A stretch of DNA of 7,464 bases, from positions 1 to 7,464 of the forward strand of contig CALPNL020000098.1 in the NCBI GenBank assembly GCA_943324925.2. Direction: 5' to 3'. Below, piece after piece: positions 1-6,446 of this stretch. Numbering within the stretch: position 1 is the stretch's first letter; every line of letters starts with the position of its first letter. The position numbers were made by a program, and so were the translations under genes. Under the pieces are notes generated by a model that saw only the letters and a program-made list of their open reading frames with translations, was not told the DNA's origin and ran no database searches. Origin of the DNA: Chitinophaga pinensis. Lineage in GTDB: Bacteria > Bacteroidota > Bacteroidia > Flavobacteriales > Flavobacteriaceae.

Positions 1-602
1 CTGCTCTTGGGAACTTTTTTAATTTTGGCTATTTAGGTGCTCATTTTGAATATGGAACCTATTATAATAATGGGAATCTTGAAGAAAGTGCAGCAGTTAT
101 TAAAGCTATTTATTTTACCGATTTAGAGGAAATCGGAAGCTGGAAATTCCGACAATTTTTTAATCCCGAATTTGTCATTGGAATGAATAGGCCAAATGCG
201 ATTTCTGATAAAATTACTTTAAACGGGGATACTGGAATAAATGGGTTTAGCAGTCAGTTACTTTTTGGAACAAAGAAACTTTTAATCAATTTTCAAACGC
301 AAGGGTATTCACCATGGAAAATTACTGGGTTTCGCTTAAACCCCTATTTTAGATACACTATGGGATTAATTGGCGATGATAACCAAGGACTATTTTCTAG
401 TAAATTGTATTCTCAAATAGGAGTAGGTTTTATAATTAGTAATGATTATTTGGTTTTTAGATCTTTTCAATTTTCTTTTTCCTATTATCCTAATTTACCA
501 CTTGATGGCGGTACCTTATTTAAAACAAATGCCATTCGAACGAATGATTTTGGTCTAGAAAATTTTGGAATCGCAAAACCGGAATTGGTAAAATACCAAT
601 AA
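1..602 (+). CDS. C-terminal part of a probable beta-barrel outer-membrane protein (5' truncated)
   Basis: The reading frame is open from the window edge (first complete codon at position 3) to the TAA at 600-602. It gives 199 residues and no start, so the gene begins upstream of the window. The in-frame ATG at 183 lies inside the protein and should not be taken as the start. The visible part shows alternating polar and aromatic/hydrophobic residues in short stretches joined by Gly/Asn/Asp-rich turns, for example FGYLGAHFEYGTYY near the beginning and LYSQIGVGFIISNDYLVF near residues 136-153. This is the pattern of amphipathic strands of an outer-membrane beta-barrel. It resembles conserved uncharacterised flavobacterial proteins ending in a surface-antigen-like barrel, but I cannot assign a function. 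The extreme C-terminus (LVKYQ) is not the aromatic end typical of proteobacterial barrels. A strong terminator follows 29 bases after the stop, so this gene ends its transcription unit. The coding call is firm; the barrel call is moderate. Confidence 0.8.
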   Translation, partial: ALGNFFNFGYLGAHFEYGTYYNNGNLEESAAVIKAIYFTDLEEIGSWKFRQFFNPEFVIGMNRPNAISDKITLNGDTGINGFSSQLLFGTKKLLINFQTQGYSPWKITGFRLNPYFRYTMGLIGDDNQGLFSSKLYSQIGVGFIISNDYLVFRSFQFSFSYYPNLPLDGGTLFKTNAIRTNDFGLENFGIAKPELVKYQ

Positions 603-631
603 TACTTCTGATCTAAATTTTATTTATTTAT

Positions 632-670
632 GTTTAACCTACTAAAATAGTAGATTAAACATTTTTTTTT
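632..670 (+). terminator. Rho-independent terminator of the upstream barrel-protein gene
   Basis: The left arm GTTTAAcCTACTA (632-644) pairs with TAGTAGaTTAAAC (648-660) around a three-base AAA loop. This gives 12 base pairs with a single C/A mismatch. The right arm is followed at once by A and then nine T residues (662-670). Stem plus U-tract on the + strand makes this a textbook intrinsic terminator for the gene ending at 602. It separates that gene from the two-component genes downstream. Confidence 0.9.
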
Positions 671-1023
671 ATCGAATACTCAAAAAGTCATTTTTTAGCT
701 GTTTGTTGTAAAATTATTGATAAAGAGTATACAAAAGTTAATTGACGATTTAACAACTGTTTAAATAAAAATATAATTTATTTTAGCCAAAATTAAATCG
801 ATTTTTAATAGAATGAGTAGTTTTTTAATACTCTGGTCTATTTGTAAATCAATATAATTGTAGAATGTAAAGTAATATTTATTGACATATAATTATCTAA
901 TTATTTTTATTTAAATAATAGGAATTCTTGTATTCTTTATCCATTATTTTATTATTATCCATTACTGTAAAGTTATACTACATAGCTTCAAAGGATTAGG
1001 CATATTAAATAAAAAAATGATAA
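671..1023. other. AT-rich intergenic region upstream of the histidine kinase gene
   Basis: About 350 bases hold no supportable gene; the only short ATG frame noticed (813-857, 14 codons) looks like chance. The region ends at the kinase start, so it should carry that operon's promoter and leader. Visible structure is limited to three items. There is a possible -33/-7 pair at 882-909. There is a 12-base all-AT palindrome, TTATTTAAATAA, at 907-918. The decamer TTATCCATTA occurs twice, at 937-946 and 955-964. No riboswitch or structured RNA was recognised. Confidence 0.6.
882..909 (+). promoter_or_regulatory. Candidate promoter for the kinase/regulator genes
   Basis: TTGACA at 882-887 supplies the TTG of a Bacteroidota -33 element. 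After 17 bases it is followed by TATTTTTA at 902-909, which matches the -7 consensus TAnnTTTG except for the last base. The spacing is at the short end of the usual range. It would leave a leader of roughly 105 bases before the ATG at 1024. In DNA this AT-rich such a match can arise by chance, so the call is tentative. Confidence 0.3.
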
Positions 1024-1773
1024 ATGATAGAATATAATGATTATATCGATAGTAAACTTTATTTTGTAATAATTGCGATAGTAATATTGCTATTTATTTT
1101 AATTGGTTATTATTTTTTAATCCGATTTAATTTTCAACTTAAGAAAGAAATTGAACAGTTAAACCAAATTAACTACTTCAATCAAGTTTCCATTACTACT
1201 AATGAAATTCAGTTAAAAGAAATTCATCATCGGATAAAAAATAATCTGCAATTAATTGTAAGCCTTCTCAATATTGAAGCTAGTAATAATAATTCAGTAG
1301 AGGATTTTTTATTTAAAGTACAAACCCGAATTCATTCTATTGCGTTAATTCATCAAAATCTATACGAAACAGAATTTACTAATTCAGTTGACCTTCAGTA
1401 TTATGTAGAATCCATCGTTCAAAACTTGTCTCAAATTTATAAAAATGATGTAGTAATCGAAATAAATACTAATAATACGATTTTAGATGTTGAAACTGCA
1501 ATTCCCATTGGACTCATTATTACCGAATTAGTTTGTAATTCATTTAAACATGCTTTTATTAAAAATAGTGCGGGCAAAATTAAGATTGATATAATAAATA
1601 AGAAATTAAAACAATATGAATTGACATTGCAAGATAATGGCATCGGATTTCCTGAAATACCTACTCAAAAAAAGGCTATAGGGTTGGATTTAGTTTCTAT
1701 TATGGTACTACAAATTAATGGAGAAATCAATAGGAAAAATAATCAAGGCGCATTTTACAATATTAGTTTTTAA
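1024..1773 (+). CDS. Membrane-anchored HisKA_2-family sensor histidine kinase, no visible sensor domain
   Basis: This 249-aa protein should autophosphorylate on histidine and pass the phosphate to a response regulator, very probably the product of the next gene. Residues 12-33 form one hydrophobic membrane segment. A short charged, coiled-coil-like linker (about 36-65) follows. The HisKA_2 dimerisation/phosphoacceptor motif KEIHHRIKNNLQ starts at 65; H69, just before RIKNN, is the likely phosphorylated residue. The HATPase part shows an N-box ELVCNSFKHAF (168-178, key N172), a D/G1 box DNGIGFP (204-210) and a final glycine-containing IGLDLV (219-224), ending normally. Only about 11 residues precede the membrane helix. 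The periplasmic TPR or other sensor found in many relatives is therefore absent, and an in-frame TAA at 1021-1023 excludes an upstream extension. The ATG at 1017 starts only a six-codon frame. No Shine-Dalgarno sequence is seen, as usual in this phylum. Family assignment is strong; the signal is unknown. Confidence 0.93.
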   Translation: MIEYNDYIDSKLYFVIIAIVILLFILIGYYFLIRFNFQLKKEIEQLNQINYFNQVSITTNEIQLKEIHHRIKNNLQLIVSLLNIEASNNNSVEDFLFKVQTRIHSIALIHQNLYETEFTNSVDLQYYVESIVQNLSQIYKNDVVIEINTNNTILDVETAIPIGLIITELVCNSFKHAFIKNSAGKIKIDIINKKLKQYELTLQDNGIGFPEIPTQKKAIGLDLVSIMVLQINGEINRKNNQGAFYNISF

Positions 1774-1854
1774 CTTCATACCAATAATTTAGCATTCTCT
1801 AAAAAGAAATTAAATTAAAACCTTAGAATTCAAATCGTATAAGCCATAATTCGA

Positions 1855-2637
1855 ATGCCTATGAATAATCATACAATAATAATCGTAGAAGATGAATTAA
1901 TAATTGCTATGGATCTCAAGAGAATTCTATCGCAAGAAGGCTTCAATGTGATTATAAATTTTAAAAACTATAACTTCAAAGAAACTATTATAGATATTGA
2001 AAAATACAATCCAATTTTGGTTATTCTTGATATTAATTTAAAACAAAAAGAATTTGACGGAATTACTATCGCTCAACATCTTTTAGTTAGAGATTTGATG
2101 CCCTTTATTTTTATTACAGGTATTTCTGATAAAGAAATGGTGGAACGAATAAAAGCGACTCGTCCTCATGGGATAATAATAAAACCGTTTAAACCTATTG
2201 ATGTAACTTGCACTGTAGCAGTGGTGCTTAATAATTTTAATTATAAAAATATTGATGTACTTCGTCAAGAAAAAAAAATAGTTAATGATGTCCCGTTTAT
2301 TTTAAAACCAGTTATTAAATATATAGAAGAACATATTGATCATCGAATTGATATTCGAAACCTAGCAGAATTAACTAATTACAACTACATGCACTTTATT
2401 CGTATGTTTTCCCTTTACATGAATTTAACTCCCTATCAATATATTCTACAACAAAAAATTGAAAAGTCCAAATACCTTATAACTGAAACTGATCAGTTGT
2501 TAACCCATATCGCATTTGATTTGTCGTTTAGTAGTTATTCTAATTTTTGTACTGTGTTTAAAAGGATCACCGGTCAAACTCCAGATGCTTATAGGAAAAT
2601 TAATTCTGCCAAAAATTATTTTAATAAAAAGTATTAA
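1855..2637 (+). CDS. Response regulator: receiver domain fused to AraC-type DNA-binding domain
   Basis: The 260-aa protein is a two-domain transcription regulator. The receiver domain (about 6-125) has the acidic pair E12/D13, the phosphoacceptor D59 at the end of strand ILVILD, the switch threonine T88 in FIFITG and the conserved lysine K110 in IIIKPFKP. The stretch preceding K110 (TRPHG, then KPF) is typical of receivers that work with HisKA_2 kinases. The AraC/XylS-type C-terminal domain (about 149-250) has a first helix-turn-helix near IDIRNLAELTNYNYMHFIRM (165-184). The second lies around 215-248, with FSSYSNFCTVFKRITGQTP, the family signature. All key residues are present, so the protein should be functional. 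The gene follows the kinase gene by 81 bases on the same strand, and the two are probably co-transcribed partners. ATG at 1855 gives MPMNN; the ATG at 1861 is an equally possible start, two residues shorter. Targets are not shown by the sequence; the surface-protein operon just downstream is the obvious candidate. Confidence 0.93.
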   Translation: MPMNNHTIIIVEDELIIAMDLKRILSQEGFNVIINFKNYNFKETIIDIEKYNPILVILDINLKQKEFDGITIAQHLLVRDLMPFIFITGISDKEMVERIKATRPHGIIIKPFKPIDVTCTVAVVLNNFNYKNIDVLRQEKKIVNDVPFILKPVIKYIEEHIDHRIDIRNLAELTNYNYMHFIRMFSLYMNLTPYQYILQQKIEKSKYLITETDQLLTHIAFDLSFSSYSNFCTVFKRITGQTPDAYRKINSAKNYFNKKY

Positions 2638-2667
2638 TAATATCAATTTTTAAGCATAGCCATCTTT

Positions 2668-2742
2668 TTTTAATATCATCAAATTCATTGTTGACGGTAA
2701 TTTTGTAAAAAATTGTTAAGTATTGATTTTTTGATATTAAAA
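2668..2742. repeat. 11-bp inverted repeat flanking a candidate promoter
   Basis: TTTTAATATCA (2668-2678) recurs as its exact reverse complement, TGATATTAAAA (2732-2742). The arms are about 64 bases apart centre to centre, close to six helical turns. They bracket the TAATTTTG box at 2698-2705. This could be a paired operator for a dimeric regulator, for example the AraC-type regulator encoded just upstream. The arms contain only one G/C base each, so chance is a real alternative. Confidence 0.35.
2698..2705 (+). promoter_or_regulatory. Candidate Bacteroidota -7 promoter box for the surface-protein operon
   Basis: TAATTTTG matches the Bacteroidota -7 consensus TAnnTTTG perfectly and lies about 165 bases before the ATG of the T9SS-cargo gene. 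No convincing TTG stands at the -33 distance upstream, which would fit a promoter needing an activator. A weaker alternative -7 box with one mismatch, TACTTTCA, occurs at 2772-2779 with a TTG at 2753-2755. The region downstream of the box is AT-rich leader with no evident fold. Confidence 0.4.
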
Positions 2743-2868
2743 TTAATACACCTTGTTTTTGTATTTAATGCTACTTTCAATTTTTGAGGTTAAATCTAAA
2801 GATTCAATGCTTAAAAATCATTAAACATTAAAAATAAATTATTTTACTATTAAAATAAAAATTCCGCG

Positions 2869-4779
2869 ATGAAAAAAATTCCTCTTCTCTTACTTGTTTT
2901 TGCTACTTGTAGTTATGCACAGATTAAAATTGAAAATGGTACACAACTTTCACTTTCTAATGGCGGTTTTTTATATGTTAATGAACCAATTGTTAACGAA
3001 GGAACATTAACGTTAAATTCCGGAAAACTGATTATAGCCAACAATTTTAATACTTCTTCGGGAACTTTAAGCGCGGCTAATGCCACCATTGAAGTTTCTG
3101 GCGGGGAAAATCAAATTTTTACTTTTGGAAGCAATGATGTACTTAAACGATTAGAGTTAAACAAATCAGGAAATACAGCTACAGTTGCTGCAGGTAAATT
3201 AACCATTACCGATGGATTTAAATCGACAGCTGGTAATCTAAATGCAGCTGAGAAAATCATATTAAAAAGCACCAACACAAAAACCGCTATAGTAGAGCAA
3301 TCTACTACGGGAACTATTGATAATATTGTCGTAGAGCGTTACCTCCCAGCTAAGCGTGCCTTCCGATTATTAAGCTCACCAGTCACAACTACAACTTCAA
3401 TAAAATACAATTGGCAAGAAAACCAAAATAATACAAGTCCCCTTTATGCTAATAATTCAAATGCAGTTTCTGGTTACGGTACCCACATTACAGGTTCTAC
3501 TTCTGGAGCAAATGGTTTTGATGCTACGCAAACAGGGAGTCCATCTTTATTTATTTATAACAATACCACACAAGCATGGACCGCAATTAGCGATACTGAT
3601 ACTAACACACTAAATGCTGGTGCCGCTTATCGATTAATGGTTCGTGGTGATCGTTCAATTGACACCTACACTAACACGCCTACACCCACAGTAACAACTT
3701 TAAGAACAACAGGTACACTAAAAATTGGTGCACATACCGTTACGGGATTAAACACAACTGCAGGTGCATTCAATTTTATTGGAAATCCATATCAAAGTCC
3801 TATAAACATCCAAGCCGTATTATTGGCAAGTACCAATATAAATAGTAACTACTATTACGTTTGGGATCCAAAAGTAGGTGGGACCAACGGAAGAGGTGCA
3901 TTTGTAACTTATTCTTTTTTAACTAATAGCAATAATTTTTCTGGTTCAGCGGTGAATCAATACTTACAACCTATGCAAGCTTGTTTTGTTGACACTTTTG
4001 CTAATGGTGCGGCTAGTGTAGTGTTTGCTGAAAGCAACAAATTTACCACCACTAATGAAAATGTATACAGAAACGCTTCAAGTGCAATACCAACTTTAAG
4101 ATTGAATGTATTTGATGCAACCTCTTTTCAACAAGGAGGTACTGCCCTAGATGGTGTACTTTGTTTCTTTGGGGATGAGTATTCCAACGGATTAGATAGC
4201 TATGATGCTGGAAAACTTTCCAATTTAGATGAGAATTTATCAATAAAGGTGGAGAATAGTAATCATAGTATTGTGACTTTCAATTACCCCATTTCAACAA
4301 GTGAATATGCTATTAGTCTTAGTGATTACAAACATCAGAACTACTTTTTTAAAGCACAGTTAGAAAATTATAACGGACTAACGCCCTATTTGTTGGATCA
4401 ATTAACAACTACCTATTTTGAAATTCAAAATAACAGTAGCTACAATTTTATTATAGATCCAAATAATCCATTATCAAGTGCAAGTGATCGTTTTAAAATA
4501 GTATTTCAAACCGCTGTCTTATCTACAAATGATTTTGGTAGAAACATTATATTATATCCAAATCCAGCCAATGCAGGAGATAGTTTTTTTATTGAAAGTA
4601 GTCTAGAAAACGCAAAAGTTACCCTGCATAATATCCTTGGACAAAGCATACCGGTGACCATTATAAATCAAGGAAATTTAATTCAAGTGACTCCAAAAGA
4701 CATCGTTAGTCAAGGCATTTATCTCGTTACAATTTCTAACGAAAATCAAATAAATACAGTAAAATGGGTTATAAAATAA
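2869..4779 (+). CDS. Secreted cell-surface protein with T9SS type A sorting domain
   Basis: This 636-aa protein is exported by Sec and then across the outer membrane by the type IX (Por) system. It starts with a clear signal peptide (KK, hydrophobic core at 4-12, cleavage likely after SYA at 17). Residues about 20-150 are Gly/Asn/Thr/Ser-rich short strands (EGTLTLNSGKLIIANNF, then SSGTLSAANATIEVSGG), suggesting a beta-helix or repetitive beta fold. The block VERYLPAKRAFRLLSSPVTT (155-174) and the later FNFIGNPYQSPINI (301-314) are motifs I recognise from large flavobacterial surface proteins. The C-terminal domain (about 555-636) is a T9SS type A sorting signal: ILYPNPA at 561-567, VTLHNILGQ at 584-592, GIYLVTIS at 616-623 and a lysine end. 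This part is normally removed during secretion and attachment. The mature protein has two cysteines (C372, C432). The specific role (adhesin, sheath or enzyme) is not recognisable, and no catalytic motif was seen. It is the first gene of a probable four-gene unit. Confidence 0.93.
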   Translation: MKKIPLLLLVFATCSYAQIKIENGTQLSLSNGGFLYVNEPIVNEGTLTLNSGKLIIANNFNTSSGTLSAANATIEVSGGENQIFTFGSNDVLKRLELNKSGNTATVAAGKLTITDGFKSTAGNLNAAEKIILKSTNTKTAIVEQSTTGTIDNIVVERYLPAKRAFRLLSSPVTTTTSIKYNWQENQNNTSPLYANNSNAVSGYGTHITGSTSGANGFDATQTGSPSLFIYNNTTQAWTAISDTDTNTLNAGAAYRLMVRGDRSIDTYTNTPTPTVTTLRTTGTLKIGAHTVTGLNTTAGAFNFIGNPYQSPINIQAVLLASTNINSNYYYVWDPKVGGTNGRGAFVTYSFLTNSNNFSGSAVNQYLQPMQACFVDTFANGAASVVFAESNKFTTTNENVYRNASSAIPTLRLNVFDATSFQQGGTALDGVLCFFGDEYSNGLDSYDAGKLSNLDENLSIKVENSNHSIVTFNYPISTSEYAISLSDYKHQNYFFKAQLENYNGLTPYLLDQLTTTYFEIQNNSSYNFIIDPNNPLSSASDRFKIVFQTAVLSTNDFGRNIILYPNPANAGDSFFIESSLENAKVTLHNILGQSIPVTIINQGNLIQVTPKDIVSQGIYLVTISNENQINTVKWVIK

Positions 4780-4994
4780 TCAATAACAGCAATATTAAAC
4801 AATCTACAAATATAAAATTGGTTGTAGTCCTTACTATTGCACAATTTCAAACCCTAATTGCACAAACTTTTGACGATAATGTTCAAGATGCGTCTCTATC
4901 TACTAAAGATCAATGGTGGATTTCATTAATAGTTGTTGCCGCTTTTGTTTACATAATAAACAAAACCAAAGCACAGATTAAGGGAAACAAGTAA
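4764..4994 (+). CDS. Small membrane protein of unknown function (76 aa)
   Basis: The ATG at 4764 lies inside the end of the T9SS-cargo gene, overlapping it by 16 bases in another frame, which suggests translational coupling. This is the only ATG in the frame. The product has a basic N-terminus (K4, K12, K18) and a hydrophobic stretch at 19-33 ending in LIAQ, which may be a signal peptide cut after A33. A short acidic segment (FDDNVQDA, 36-43) follows. A second hydrophobic helix, WWISLIVVAAFVYIIN, lies at 51-66, and the tail is lysine-rich (KTKAQIKGNK). If cleaved, the result is a roughly 43-residue protein with an acidic periplasmic end, one helix and a basic cytoplasmic tail. That layout loosely resembles the short PID-CTERM-type sorting-tail proteins of Bacteroidota, but the PID motif itself is absent. 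I do not recognise a family. It has no cysteine. The next gene starts 43 bases downstream. Confidence 0.75.
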   Translation: MGYKIINNSNIKQSTNIKLVVVLTIAQFQTLIAQTFDDNVQDASLSTKDQWWISLIVVAAFVYIINKTKAQIKGNK

Positions 4995-5037
4995 ATCTTA
5001 ATTTGAGTTACATATTTAATTATAAATATAAAAAATA

Positions 5038-6408
5038 ATGAAAAAAAAAATTGCAACTTTATTATTAACGCTGTTTTTCAGTGCTTTTTTGAATGCGCAA
5101 TATATAACTGGAAATTTAAATCAGTTAAGCAATGTGCCCATCAAACTAGAAGGCTTCGATGGATTTAAAACCTACCCAATTTCTTCGTCAACAATTGACG
5201 AAAAAGGAAATTTTAAGTTGACCTATTCTAAAGTAGACTACGGTGTGGGATATCTCATTTCAAGTGAAAATAAACCTTTGATTGTAATTCTAAGTGATGA
5301 AAATATTGAATTAGTTGGGGAATCTTTGAGCTTTATCGAAACTATCAAATTTGAAAAAAGCCAAGAAAATAAATGGTTTGAGCAGTTTGCAAATGAGCAT
5401 TCCAAAAGAGAGCAAGCCTTGAGCGCTTGGAATTATTTAGAGAAAATTTATACCCAAGAGCCAATTTTTTCATTGCAAAACCAAATAAGTACAAGCATAA
5501 TTAATGAAAGATTACGCATCAAATCAGAGGATACTACTTTTTTAAATGACTTACCAAAAAACAGCTATGGGAGTTGGTTTTTACCTATCCGAAAATTAAT
5601 AAGCTCTGTGTCAAACGTTGCACAAAACCAAACGGAAGAAATTCCAGCTACCCTTACGGAGTTTAGAGCATTAGACTATGCCGATCAACGTTTGTATAAA
5701 AGTGGCTTGTTAAAAGAGGCGCTTGAAAATCACTATTGGTTAATAGAAAACTGTGGTAAACCTTTAGACTCTGTATTTATTGAAATGCAAAAATCCATTG
5801 ATGCCATGATGGTCAATTTGATAAAAGACAATAAAAAATTTAATGAAGTTACTAATTATTTATTTCTATTGTTAGAGCGACACAGTTTGTTTCCGGCTTC
5901 TGAGTATCTAGCTTTGAAAGTTTTGAATCAAAGTAACTGCACCTTAGATAGTAATTTAGCCAAACAATTTGAAAGTTACCGCACGATGAAAAAAGGGAAT
6001 ATTGCCCCTGATATGGACTTTGATCCTTCACTTTTTGCTAATAATACCACCATCATAAACAAATTATCAGATAGTAAATCCAAGTTTACCCTGGTTGTAT
6101 TTGGAGCAAGTTGGTGTCCTAAATGTATTGAGGAACTTCCAGAGATTGCCAGTCTTTATAATAAATGGAAATCTAAAGAGGTTGAAGTGCTATTTATAGC
6201 ACTAGAAAATGACAGGAACACTTTTACAGATTTTGCCAAAACTTTTCCTTTTCCAACTTATTCAGATCCACAAAAATGGGAATCTAAAATGGTGAAGGAT
6301 TATTTTGTTTTTGCAACACCAACACTTTTTTTATTGGACAACAATAGAAAAATAATATTGAGACCCAACTCTGTAAAACAAATGGATGCTTGGGTGGATA
6401 TAAACTAA
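5038..6408 (+). CDS. Exported TlpA/thioredoxin-like protein with CPKC active site
   Basis: This 456-aa protein begins with a signal peptide (KKK, hydrophobic 5-18, likely cut after FLNA at 20), so it acts in the periplasm or on the outer surface. Residues about 21-100 form a beta-rich segment like the DUF4369-type N-terminal domain often fused to Bacteroidota thioredoxins. Residues about 105-315 are mostly helical, with no recognised function. The C-terminal TlpA-like thioredoxin fold (about 320-456) has FGASWCPKC with the redox pair C360/C363. It also has the strand VLFIAL (384-389) and the cis-proline motif ATPTLFLLD with P428. It should catalyse thiol-disulfide exchange; the direction (reductase or oxidase) cannot be told. 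Extra cysteines C239 and C301 lie in the middle region. The length is within the range of large Bacteroidota members. ATG at 5038 is the natural start because the signal peptide begins there. No terminator is seen on either side, so it is probably co-transcribed with its neighbours. Confidence 0.9.
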   Translation: MKKKIATLLLTLFFSAFLNAQYITGNLNQLSNVPIKLEGFDGFKTYPISSSTIDEKGNFKLTYSKVDYGVGYLISSENKPLIVILSDENIELVGESLSFIETIKFEKSQENKWFEQFANEHSKREQALSAWNYLEKIYTQEPIFSLQNQISTSIINERLRIKSEDTTFLNDLPKNSYGSWFLPIRKLISSVSNVAQNQTEEIPATLTEFRALDYADQRLYKSGLLKEALENHYWLIENCGKPLDSVFIEMQKSIDAMMVNLIKDNKKFNEVTNYLFLLLERHSLFPASEYLALKVLNQSNCTLDSNLAKQFESYRTMKKGNIAPDMDFDPSLFANNTTIINKLSDSKSKFTLVVFGASWCPKCIEELPEIASLYNKWKSKEVEVLFIALENDRNTFTDFAKTFPFPTYSDPQKWESKMVKDYFVFATPTLFLLDNNRKIILRPNSVKQMDAWVDIN

Positions 6409-6446
6409 AATTTATCAATAATAATTCTATTAAATATAATTATAAT

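Noticed and set aside
183..602. A 139-codon gene starting at the ATG at 183
   Set aside because: The same frame is open back to the window edge with continuous barrel-like sequence, so this ATG is internal to a truncated gene.
813..857. A 14-codon ATG frame encoding a hydrophobic peptide before the kinase gene
   Set aside because: It is too short, has no start signal or conserved feature, and lies in very AT-rich DNA where such frames are expected by chance.
907..918. 12-base palindrome TTATTTAAATAA as an operator
   Set aside because: It consists only of A and T in a very AT-rich region, so it is not distinguishable from chance.
1437..1643. Minus-strand frame of 68 codons inside the kinase gene
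   Set aside because: It lies opposite the HATPase domain of a clearly functional gene, and its product shows no recognisable features.
2083..2268. Minus-strand frame of 61 codons inside the response-regulator gene
   Set aside because: It is opposite the receiver-domain coding sequence; its Tyr/Ile/Phe-rich product reflects the complement of AT-rich codons.
2650..2671. Possible terminator after the response-regulator gene (T-run at 2665-2671)
   Set aside because: The T-run is real, but I could not find a stable hairpin directly before it.
4052..4243. Minus-strand frame of 63 codons inside the surface-protein gene
   Set aside because: It is antisense to conserved T9SS-cargo sequence, with a His-rich product of no recognisable family.
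6390..6446. N-terminal extension of the FISUMP gene from the ATG at 6390
   Set aside because: It would overlap the thioredoxin-like gene and place polar residues before an otherwise perfect signal peptide starting at 6447.
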